This document shows positions 42,813 through 50,126 of a stretch of DNA of 64,000 bases, piece after piece. Position numbers and translations under genes: made by a program. This stretch comes from Niveispirillum fermenti. GTDB taxonomy: Bacteria > Pseudomonadota > Alphaproteobacteria > Azospirillales > Azospirillaceae. How positions within the stretch are numbered: position 1 is the first letter of the stretch; the number at the start of each line of letters is the position of its first letter. The notes below the pieces were generated by a model, which saw nothing but the letters and a program-made list of their open reading frames with translations, searched no databases and was not told the DNA's origin. The DNA lies in NCBI RefSeq assembly GCF_048066175.1, contig NZ_JBLTXA010000001.1:310001-374000 (forward strand), read 5' to 3'.

Positions 42813-44926
42813 TGGATGTTTTTGATACCTGCTACGAGATCAACAGGCTTCTGACACTCAAGAACGAGATCGCCGCCAGAAATCTCCTGATCCGCCTACT
42901 GGCAAACCTCGATCATTCCAAAACCCCTTATCCGCAAGTGGTCAATCATATGATCCGCGCGACTGGACTATTCCCCTACCTGCAACTGGCAAACGCTTCA
43001 TGGGATCAGAAATATGTTCATCATGCATTTGAAGTTGATGTTGGTCGGCGCGTCGCAACACTCCATCGCGAGCAGTCGAGCGTTCTCGCCAAGCTTTTGG
43101 ATGGCAAGAACATAGCGATTAGCGCTCCGACTAGCTTCGGAAAGAGTTTTGTCATTGATGCATTCATTGCAGCCAAAAGGCCGAGCAATGTAGTGATTAT
43201 CGTGCCCACTATCGCCCTGATGGACGAAACGCGCCGCCGATTGTTCAAAAAGTTCTCTGAAGAGTATACAATAGTCACAGCGCCAGATACAAAACTTGGA
43301 GCAAAAAATATACTTATATTTCCGCAGGAGCGTGCCTTCGGTTATCTGGATGCGCTTGATAGCATAGACTTGCTAGTGGTCGATGAGTTTTACAAGGCAA
43401 GTCAAAAGCATGACCGTGATCGCGCGCCTGCACTCATTAAAGCGATCCTGAAGCTCTCGAAGAAGGCGAAACAGAGGTATTACCTTGCACCAAACATCAA
43501 AAGATTGAGCGACAACGCCTTTACTCGCGACATGGAATTCGTCGAGCTTCTAGACTTTAATACCGTATATCTTGATATTAAGGAGCCGTATAAGGAATTC
43601 GGAAAAGACGAAACCAAGAAGGGCGAAAAATTAATCGATTTAATTTCTCAGCAAACACAAAAATCATTGATATATGCGGGAACATATTCTGAAATAAAGA
43701 AAATTTCGGAACTTGTTATATCAAAGATTCAACCTGTTGATCGCATATATACAAGCCACTTCTCCAAGTGGCTTAGGCAAAATTATCAGCCGGACTGGAG
43801 CTTAGCAGATTTGGTTGATCGAGCGATTGGTGTTCACAACGGCAGCATGCATCGATGCCTCAGTCAGCTACAAATACGTCTTTTCGAATATGAAGATGGA
43901 TTTGATAGTATTGTATCCACATCGTCAATAATAGAAGGTGTCAATACGTCTGCTCAAAACGTCATTGTGTGGAAAAGCAAGCTAGGAAATACAAACCTTA
44001 AGGACTTTACATATAAGAATATCATCGGCCGGGGCGGCCGAATGTTTAAGTATTTTGTCGGAAATATATACCTTCTTGACGCCCCGCCAAAATCTGAGGA
44101 CGTTCAGCTTGATATTGAGTTCCCAGAGGAAATACTGGGAACACTCGATGAGGTGCGGGATTCAGATCAACTCACAGATCGGCAAGTGGAGCGGATAATT
44201 GAGTATCGCACACAAATGTCCGCGATCATTGGGGATGAAAATTTTGCGCACATAAAGCGCGACAACATCCTGCAAGATAGCGATGCGGATTTCTTACTTC
44301 GGCTGGCAATGGATATGAGGGATAATCCCGACGAATGGCGTGGCTTTGGTTATCTGAACTCCAGTAACCCCGATCACTGGGACAATATGCTCTACAGGGT
44401 CTTACGGCTTAAGCCCGGGAATTGGGATACGCAATTCGGCAAACTTGTGACGGCAACTAAGACGATGGCTCACAATTGGGATCGGGATTTGCCCCAACTA
44501 ATATCGACCCTTAAAGGCGATGGCGTCGATATTGACGATTTTTTCAAGCTCGAACGGACTATGACGTTCAAGTTGGCGGCCCTTCTGAGCGATACAAACG
44601 AACTTCATAAGATGATTATTAATCCGTCAGTCGATATTTCTGCCTTTATAGGTAGAATGAGCAGAGCGTTTTTACCTAGTGCAGTCTACCATCTCGAAGA
44701 GTATGGCTTGCCACGCATGATTTCAAAAAAAATCCACATATCTGGTTTGATTGACTTTCAAGACCCCAGCATGGATCTATTGAAGGCAATTGATCGCTTT
44801 AAGAATCTTGGAAAAGATGCAGTGTTAGCGATTAGGTCACTTGGTCCCTTTGATCGCTATGTAGTTCGTTTCTTTTTCGACGGGATCACGCTTGACGATC
44901 CGGAGCCGACGGAAAAGGCAATTTAG
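42812..44926 (+). CDS. hamB: Hachiman defence helicase subunit HamB
   Basis: 704 residues, superfamily 2 helicase. Walker A APTSFGKS (Lys111), DEFY at 191-194 in place of DEAD/DExH, and motif VI GRGGR at 406-410. The region after about residue 440 is helical and lacks known motifs. It follows hamA with a one-base overlap, the standard two-gene layout. A hairpin (gccgggacg/cgtcccggc, 44962-44983) 35 bases after the stop may end the transcript. Confidence 0.9.
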   Translation: MDVFDTCYEINRLLTLKNEIAARNLLIRLLANLDHSKTPYPQVVNHMIRATGLFPYLQLANASWDQKYVHHAFEVDVGRRVATLHREQSSVLAKLLDGKNIAISAPTSFGKSFVIDAFIAAKRPSNVVIIVPTIALMDETRRRLFKKFSEEYTIVTAPDTKLGAKNILIFPQERAFGYLDALDSIDLLVVDEFYKASQKHDRDRAPALIKAILKLSKKAKQRYYLAPNIKRLSDNAFTRDMEFVELLDFNTVYLDIKEPYKEFGKDETKKGEKLIDLISQQTQKSLIYAGTYSEIKKISELVISKIQPVDRIYTSHFSKWLRQNYQPDWSLADLVDRAIGVHNGSMHRCLSQLQIRLFEYEDGFDSIVSTSSIIEGVNTSAQNVIVWKSKLGNTNLKDFTYKNIIGRGGRMFKYFVGNIYLLDAPPKSEDVQLDIEFPEEILGTLDEVRDSDQLTDRQVERIIEYRTQMSAIIGDENFAHIKRDNILQDSDADFLLRLAMDMRDNPDEWRGFGYLNSSNPDHWDNMLYRVLRLKPGNWDTQFGKLVTATKTMAHNWDRDLPQLISTLKGDGVDIDDFFKLERTMTFKLAALLSDTNELHKMIINPSVDISAFIGRMSRAFLPSAVYHLEEYGLPRMISKKIHISGLIDFQDPSMDLLKAIDRFKNLGKDAVLAIRSLGPFDRYVVRFFFDGITLDDPEPTEKAI

Positions 44927-45443
44927 CCTCTAGGTTTTTCGTGGGCGCGCGAACGTTTAGGGCCGGGACGGGAGCGTCCCGGCATCTCTCCGCCCCCCGT
45001 TGGGCACCTCCTTCTAGCCTCCGTTCTGTAGGGCTATAGCGTAGGTGTAGCTCTCTGTTTGTTCGTCTTCCGCCCGTCAGGTAGGTGCAGCCCGCACGTA
45101 GGAATCGTTATCGCGCTCCGATGACCATGCTTGTGGAGGATCGGAAGGGATTCGAACTCCGTTCAGAAGGGTTTGTCGCGTAGATATCATCGCTTGCGGC
45201 AGCGTGCTGGTCCGAAAGCGAGCGCGCTTCCACATTGCGCTGTAGGGAGCCGGATAGCCGCCGGTGAGAAAACCCTCGACGCTTTGCGCAGGGACAGCAT
45301 TTCTAAGTTGCGACAGCTATACGTTGGAGATTGAAGCCCGGTGGCGGAACACGCGATAGCGTTGGTTCGAGCGTAGCCGAAAGCGGCCCGAAGGCAATCC
45401 TTCCTGTATTGACAGTGTGGATACAAACACCCATATTCCGGTC
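44927..45443. other. Intergenic region between hamB and tacA
   Basis: About 515 bases with no supported gene. It starts with the hairpin at 44962-44983. Just before tacA, ttgaca (45411-45416) and catatt 17 bases on could be a promoter, and gtattgacagtgtggatac is a loose palindrome that might be an antitoxin operator. Confidence 0.4.
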
Positions 45444-45785
45444 ATGGCAAAAACACGTCTCGCCCCTCCCGAATCTTCCCGTTCTGCGACTGCTGCCGTC
45501 GCGGCGCGCGCCTCTGTGGCCGACGCCAAGGGCAGCATCAACCTGCGGATCGAGTCTACCACTCGCCAACTCATCGACGATGCGGCGGCGGTCCTTGGCA
45601 AGACGCGCACCGAGTTCATGGTGGAAAGCGCACGGCGGCAAGCGGTGGATGTGCTGCTCGATCAGCGTTTGTTCACGCTGGACTCCGAACGCTACGACGC
45701 CTTCATGCAGGCGCTCGACAATCCGCCCGCGCCGGGACCGAAGCTCAAGGCGCTGCTGCGCCGGACCCCGGCATGGCAGAAATAG
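45444..45785 (+). CDS. tacA: TacA-like antitoxin (DUF1778, ribbon-helix-helix)
   Basis: 113 residues from MAKTRLAPP. The RHH fold is seen in GSINLRIESTTRQLIDDAAA and the DUF1778 continuation LGKTRTEFMVESARRQA. The C-terminal tail should cover the toxin. A GTG at 45417 would give nine more residues. It overlaps the acetyltransferase gene by 13 bases, as antitoxin-toxin pairs do. Confidence 0.9.
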   Translation: MAKTRLAPPESSRSATAAVAARASVADAKGSINLRIESTTRQLIDDAAAVLGKTRTEFMVESARRQAVDVLLDQRLFTLDSERYDAFMQALDNPPAPGPKLKALLRRTPAWQK

Positions 45786-46303
45786 ACGACACGCCGGACC
45801 ATCCCGAACCGCAACTGTCTGCCCCCGTTCCGTTGACGGCGGAGCATGATCTTTCGACGTTCGACTGCGGCGAGCCTGCACTGAACGACTGGCTGCGGCA
45901 CCGGGCCTTGAAGAACGAAAGCCGGTTCTCGCGCACCTACGTCGTGCGCGCGGGAAATCGGGTCGTCGGCTATTTCTGCATCTCGGCGGGATCGGTTGAG
46001 CGGGGCGCAGCTCCCGGCAAGGTGCGGCGCAACGCACCCGACCTGATTCCGGTTTCGATCATCGGGCGGCTCGCCGTTAGCCTCGACCATGCGGGCAAGG
46101 GCCTCGGCGCGGACCTCTTGTCGGACGCGCTGCGGCGGATCGCGCTGGCCTCGCAAAGCATCGGCATTGGGGCGGTGATGGTTCAAGCGAAGGATGGGGC
46201 GGCCAAACGCTTCTATCTGCGCTACGCGGAGTTCATAGAATATCCCGAGGACAGCCGGACGCTGTTCCTGCCCATTGAAACCGTTGTCGCGGGTTTCAGG
46301 TAG
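45773..46303 (+). CDS. tacT: TacT-like GNAT toxin
   Basis: 176 residues. GNAT acetyltransferase whose known homologues acetylate charged tRNA and stop translation. The start region has the FDCGEPALNDWLR pattern of the family, acetyl-CoA loop HAGKGLGADLL and catalytic-type Tyr148 in AKRFYLRYAEF. Antitoxin upstream. By position near attR it may stabilise the element. Confidence 0.91.
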   Translation: MAEIDDTPDHPEPQLSAPVPLTAEHDLSTFDCGEPALNDWLRHRALKNESRFSRTYVVRAGNRVVGYFCISAGSVERGAAPGKVRRNAPDLIPVSIIGRLAVSLDHAGKGLGADLLSDALRRIALASQSIGIGAVMVQAKDGAAKRFYLRYAEFIEYPEDSRTLFLPIETVVAGFR

Positions 46304-46567
46304 GTTGAAGCGGTCCATCTTGAGGATGGCCAACCAAGAACCATGACGGTATAATCATGTTTCATCGAGCGCATTTGCTGAGTCGATGCCCATATGCTGG
46401 CAGTTGCCGTCTCCAGCGATAGATGGCGCAATGTCGAGCTTCATCGCCAGCCCAAAAAACTCAATAATTTCAAGATCGAACTTTTCTGACGGTAGCCTAG
46501 ACGGTATCTCGATATGCGAAAAAATATTTTCGCATTATTTTTCAATGCACTAGGTTGACCCAAAATT
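46304..46567. promoter_or_regulatory. Right end of the ICE: octamers and hairpin
   Basis: Contains GACGGTAT at 46345-46352 and 46500-46507 and a 7/8 match at 46488-46495. The same octamer recurs near the left end (11793, 11869, 11943, 12062). A perfect hairpin atgcgaaaa/ttttcgcat (46514-46535) with T-rich sequence after it lies 33 bases before attR. The octamers are candidate arm-type sites for integrase or excisionase. No gene is seen. Confidence 0.55.
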
Positions 46568-46580
46568 ATCGAGTGGGAAT
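46568..46580 (+). other. attR core
   Basis: ATCGAGTGGGAAT, identical with the guaA 3' end at 11662-11674. Beyond it attc.ggcc and cgaacgccgccgat are also shared. Confidence 0.88.
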
Positions 46581-46876
46581 GATTCAGGCCCCGCCGAACG
46601 CCGCCGATTTCACCCTGCGGTACGATCTAAGCTACTGAAAGAAAAAATAAAATCATCCGGCGCCTATCGACATCTATCGGTGGGCATAGATGGCGTTCGG
46701 CGGCCTCGCTGACGGGCCTTGCCCCCATTGATCAACCGGAAAAACGAAAATACCGTCAGGAGCAATGAGGCTCATGACGGTACTTTTTTTTGATATAAAC
46801 GCTGAATTATAAGCGCTTTCTACGACATAGGCCTCCAAGAACCGCGTGACGGTACTTTTCCGCAAGGAGGCCCTAA
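46581..46876. mobile_element. Fossil left end of a second guaA element
   Basis: It follows the same plan as 11675-11995: post-core sequence cgaacgccgccgat, a hairpin (46671-46692), and a stem-loop terminator (taccgtcaggagc ... tgacggta, then TTTTTTTT, 46751-46790) closely like 11843-11882. Its octamers read GACGGTAC (46776, 46848) on the plus strand. It ends in a ribosome site and integrase start. Confidence 0.82.
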
Positions 46877-46981
46877 ATGTTGACCGATGCAGCACTCAAG
46901 TGCTCACCGGAGGCGTACTGCTGGACGGCCCGACGGAAGCCGGAGAGAACGGCCCGCGGGGTGGGCACGGATTGCGGGTGA
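46877..46981 (+). pseudogene. Truncated integrase gene start
   Basis: AAGGAGG then ATG; MLTDAALK matches MLTDAGIK at the start of the intact integrase. After codon 8 the sequence is unrelated and stops at 46979-46981. The deletion joins the second element to chromosomal DNA. Confidence 0.8.
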
Positions 46982-47031
46982 TCCCCATTGCGCTTGTGCG
47001 GAGGCGGCGGGGGTGATGCCCGGCCGGCGAT

Positions 47032-47661
47032 CTATCGCTGGGCCGTCGCCAGCTTCACGGCAAGCGCGATGAAAACCAGGCCGGCGATGCGGTTCAGCAT
47101 CACCTGCACCCGGTCCGACCGGCCCAGCCAGCGGCGGATGGCGCCCGCCGCCAGGGCAATGCCGGAAAAGGCCACGAAGGCGCTAAGGATGAAAAGACCG
47201 CCCAGCGCGAACATCTGCGCCGCCATGCCCCCACGGTCGGGCGCCGTGAATTGCGGCAGGAAGGCCAGGAAGAAGATCGCCACCTTGGGGTTCGTGATAT
47301 TCATGACGATGCCGCGCAGATAAAGCCGGCCATATTCGCCCGGCACCCCATCACCATCGGCCAGGGTTTCCGGCCCCGCGCGCAGGGCGCCATAGGCCAG
47401 ATAAAACAGATAGGCCGCCCCCAGAAATTTCAGCCCTGTGAAGGCCAGTTCGGACGTCTGGAAGATGGCCGCCACACCCAAGGCCACGGCGCCCGTATGG
47501 AAAATCAAGCCGGTACATAGCCCAAGCGTGACAACGACACCCTTCACCGGCCCTTTCAAGGCCGACTGGATCAGCACGAAAAGATTGTCAGGCCCCGGCG
47601 CCAGGGCCAGCAGCAGAGCCGTGGAGACAAAGGCCAGGGCGGTTTCAAACGGAACAGGCAT
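47032..47661 (-). CDS. LysE-family amino acid exporter
   Basis: 209 residues, about six membrane helices. The LysE/RhtB pattern is seen in ALAPGPDNLFVLIQSALKGPVKG and GAAYLFYLAYGALR. Inner-membrane efflux of an amino acid or derivative; substrate not assignable. First intact chromosomal gene beyond the element remnant. Confidence 0.93.
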   Translation of the reverse strand: MPVPFETALAFVSTALLLALAPGPDNLFVLIQSALKGPVKGVVVTLGLCTGLIFHTGAVALGVAAIFQTSELAFTGLKFLGAAYLFYLAYGALRAGPETLADGDGVPGEYGRLYLRGIVMNITNPKVAIFFLAFLPQFTAPDRGGMAAQMFALGGLFILSAFVAFSGIALAAGAIRRWLGRSDRVQVMLNRIAGLVFIALAVKLATAQR

Positions 47662-47884
47662 GGGACCGGGGCGATGGGGGCGGTGGAATATCTGTCGACT
47701 GTCTTCATATGATCATAAAGATATCGCGTCGGGTTTGACAGACCCGCATAGACGTCCCGAACCGTCCGGGGCGCCCGGCAAAGGGGTCCACAGGAGGGGC
47801 GAGCCGGCGTCAAAGCTGCTGGCGGAAGGACGGCAAGGCCGGATAGGCTGACGGGATGGACAATGACAAGAGGGTTGCGCCGAC

Positions 47885-48226
47885 ATGAAAAGGACCGGGC
47901 TGATCCTGGGGACCCTGCTGCCGCTGCTGATGCTGGCGGGCTGTGGTGGCGAACCCAGCGAGGCGCAGATGCGGGATGCCGTCCAGGGCCAGTTCGACCA
48001 GGTCAATTCCGCCGCTGCGGAGGTAGGACGCCTGATCGGCCGGCGCGAGGGGTTCAAGGCCATGGGGGAAATCAGGAGCTTCAAGAAGCACCAGTGCAAG
48101 GCCAAGCCCGATTCCAACGGCTATGTCTGCTCCTTCTCCATCATTGCCGACACCTTGATGGGAGAGATACAACAAACAGGGGAAAAGACCTTCCTGAAGA
48201 CGGATAAGGGCTGGGTCGTGCAGTAA
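47885..48226 (+). CDS. Small lipoprotein of unknown function
   Basis: 113 residues. Signal peptide with lipobox LMLAGC (Cys about 21), then a short soluble domain with two cysteines (HQCKAKPDSNGYVCSF) likely to form a disulfide. Family not recognised. Confidence 0.8.
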   Translation: MKRTGLILGTLLPLLMLAGCGGEPSEAQMRDAVQGQFDQVNSAAAEVGRLIGRREGFKAMGEIRSFKKHQCKAKPDSNGYVCSFSIIADTLMGEIQQTGEKTFLKTDKGWVVQ

Positions 48227-48250
48227 GGCGCCGGAGACGGCTGGCGCGTA

Positions 48251-49096
48251 TCAGGCCAGACGCAAGGTGGCGATGCCGGCCAGCACCAGCAGCGCTGCCC
48301 CCACGCGCCAGCGCCCCACAGGCTCCTTCAGCCAAAGGCGCGCAATCAGCAAGGCGAAGATGACGCTGGTTTCCCGCAGGGCCGCCACCAATGCGATCGG
48401 CGCCTGGGTCATGGCCCAGATGGCAATCGCATAGCCCCCAAGGGCCAGCACACCGCCCACCAGGTCACGGCGCCAGCCGCGGCGCATGGCGAGCCACAGG
48501 CCGTTCCCACCCCGGCGGGCCCAGGCCAGCGCCAGCATGGGCGGCGCGTTCAGAAAGAAAAGCCAGGCGGTATAGGCCAGGCTGTCGCCCGCCACGCGCG
48601 CGCCCAGCCCATCCACCATCGTATAGCCGGCGATGAACAGGGCCGTGACCAGCGCCATCAGCACGGGCCTTGTATCGGCGCGGACACGCAGGCCGCCACG
48701 CAGGGCCAGTGCGGCGATCCCGCCCGCGATCAGGGCGATGGCCACACCTTCGGCAGGATGCAGCGGGTCGGCCCCCAGCGCGAGGCCCGCCAGGGCCACC
48801 AGCGGCGGTGCCGACCCGCGCGCCACGGGATAGACCTGCGACAGGTCCCCGACGCGATAAGCCAGGACGAGAAAGACCTGATACCCCAGATGCAACGCCA
48901 GCGACACGGCCAGATACGGCCAGGCGGCCGGTGAAAGCCCGCCGGTGACAGGCAGGATGGCCAGCCCGGCCACGCCGCACCAGGTGTTCAGCATGGTGAT
49001 TCCCACCAGCCGGTCGCCACCGCCCTTCAGCAGGCTGTTCCAGCCCGCATGCATCAACGCCGCCGCCAGGACCAGCGGCACCACCCATTCACCCAT
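48251..49096 (-). CDS. EamA/DMT-family transporter
   Basis: 281 residues, ten membrane segments in two repeats of five, as in EamA proteins (VPLVLAAALMHAGWNSLLKGG; YPVARGSAPPLVALAGLALG; ETSVIFALLIARLWLKEPVG). Inner-membrane metabolite exporter or importer; substrate unknown. It ends close to the convergent lipoprotein gene. Confidence 0.92.
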   Translation of the reverse strand: MGEWVVPLVLAAALMHAGWNSLLKGGGDRLVGITMLNTWCGVAGLAILPVTGGLSPAAWPYLAVSLALHLGYQVFLVLAYRVGDLSQVYPVARGSAPPLVALAGLALGADPLHPAEGVAIALIAGGIAALALRGGLRVRADTRPVLMALVTALFIAGYTMVDGLGARVAGDSLAYTAWLFFLNAPPMLALAWARRGGNGLWLAMRRGWRRDLVGGVLALGGYAIAIWAMTQAPIALVAALRETSVIFALLIARLWLKEPVGRWRVGAALLVLAGIATLRLA

Positions 49097-49271
49097 CTCA
49101 TCCCCCGCGCCGGTCCGGAACCGGTGAAATCCGAGCCGATCCGGCAGCGAAATGATACAGGCAATGGTGCCATGCAGGGGCTTGACGATGATTATCGGCA
49201 GGTCGGGGAAATTTCCATGTTGCCAAGCCCAAATCCCTTTGATAGAAGCACGCCCACTTCACCACGACGGC

Positions 49272-49346
49272 GCCCCGATAGCTCAGTGGTAGAGCAACCG
49301 CTTCGTAAGCGGTAGGCCGTTGGTTCAAATCCGACTCGGGGCACCA
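49272..49346 (+). tRNA. tRNA-Thr (anticodon CGU)
   Basis: 75 bases with encoded CCA. Acceptor GCCCCGA/TCGGGGC, D-arm GCTC...GAGC, anticodon stem ACCGC/GCGGT with loop TTCGTAA (anticodon CGT, reading ACG), T-arm GTTGG TTCAAAT CCGAC. All stems pair fully. Confidence 0.97.
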
Positions 49347-49381
49347 TTCCTCATCCTGAGGAAGGCGTTGTGGCTGTGGTG

Positions 49382-49406
49382 AAAGGGCCCGTTGGGTCCT
49401 TTTTTG
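49382..49406 (+). terminator. Terminator after tRNA-Thr
   Basis: AAGGGCCC/GGGTCCTT (one G-U pair, 3-base loop) followed by TTTTTT, 36 bases after the tRNA. Confidence 0.82.
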
Positions 49407-49443
49407 TTGCCCGACGATAGGCGGTCTGCGATGACCCGCCGCT

Positions 49444-49983
49444 TCACCCTTCCTTTGCACGATCGCTGATCGATTGCTGGGCGTCCTGCCAGGCGCGCAA
49501 ATCTTCCGGCATCGGGGGGCTTTCCATCGCCACGCCCATATGGCGCATCAGTTCGTCGGTGCCTATGGTCCGCCCGCGTTCCCGAAACACGGCCTGGACC
49601 ACGATCACCGCGGCCAGATGGCCGTCGACCGTCTCGAACCGCTGTTCCAGATAGATCCATTTGCCTTCCCAGCACAGGACCCGCGTCTTCAGCCGATAAG
49701 GCTGGGCCGGTTTCAGTTCGCGCCGGAAGCGGATGGTGGCGGCCCCCAGCACGGGCGCCCATTTGCGTTTCAGGATCAGGCCCAGCATGCCCGACCGGAT
49801 CATCATATCCACCCGCCCCAGATCGGCCAGGGTGAAGTACCGGCCGTTGTTCATATGCAGGTTCGTATCGATATCATTCAGCCAGACGCGCAGGCCCAGG
49901 TCGGATGTGTCCAGGGGACCGAAGGGCCGGCGGGACAGCAGCGCCATGACGACGACGCGCAACAATCGGAAAATCAGGTTCAT
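49444..49983 (-). CDS. Hotdog-fold thioesterase-family protein
   Basis: 179 residues from MNLIFRLL. An N-terminal hydrophobic helix, then a hotdog domain with NDIDTNLHMNNGRYFTLADLGR, the 4HBT-like active-site region also seen in THEM6-type proteins. Likely acyl-CoA hydrolase or acyl-binding protein at the membrane. An in-frame ATG 13 codons upstream (50022) is less likely. Confidence 0.87.
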   Translation of the reverse strand: MNLIFRLLRVVVMALLSRRPFGPLDTSDLGLRVWLNDIDTNLHMNNGRYFTLADLGRVDMMIRSGMLGLILKRKWAPVLGAATIRFRRELKPAQPYRLKTRVLCWEGKWIYLEQRFETVDGHLAAVIVVQAVFRERGRTIGTDELMRHMGVAMESPPMPEDLRAWQDAQQSISDRAKEG

Positions 49984-50126
49984 GCGGCATCCGGCGGAAT
50001 GAAAATGGGCGGCACCGGTCACGGCGCCGCCCTGTCATGGGCAAAAGGCAGAGTCGGGGGACGACAGGTGGGAAATCAAGCCCGCAATGCGCCCCCACCC
50101 TCCCTGCGCCCCACCCTCCCTTTGCA

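Larger units (their letters stand above)
11674..46580. mobile_element. Integrative and conjugative element at guaA (trb-type, about 35 kb)
   Basis: Bounded by direct repeats of the guaA 3' end. It holds the full set expected of an ICE: integrase, coupling protein, relaxase, type IV mating genes (trbB to trbI) and a replication initiator, plus cargo (hxlR-fabF, lysR, tetA(G)/tetR(G), floR, ardA, hamAB, tacAT). The backbone order int-alpA-DUF2274-trb-traG ... relaxase-transglycosylase-DUF736-traF-DUF2840-repA-HTH-DUF2285 is one I recognise from ICEs of Alphaproteobacteria. Whether it still transfers is uncertain because trbG is interrupted. Confidence 0.9.

Noticed and set aside
45135..45170. 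tRNA-like piece with ggattcgaact near 45150
   Set aside because: It looks like a T-loop on the reverse strand, but the T-stem does not pair and no acceptor or anticodon arm can be built.
45131..45334. Short open frame after hamB
   Set aside because: No ribosome site, no recognisable family and a composition unlike its neighbours.
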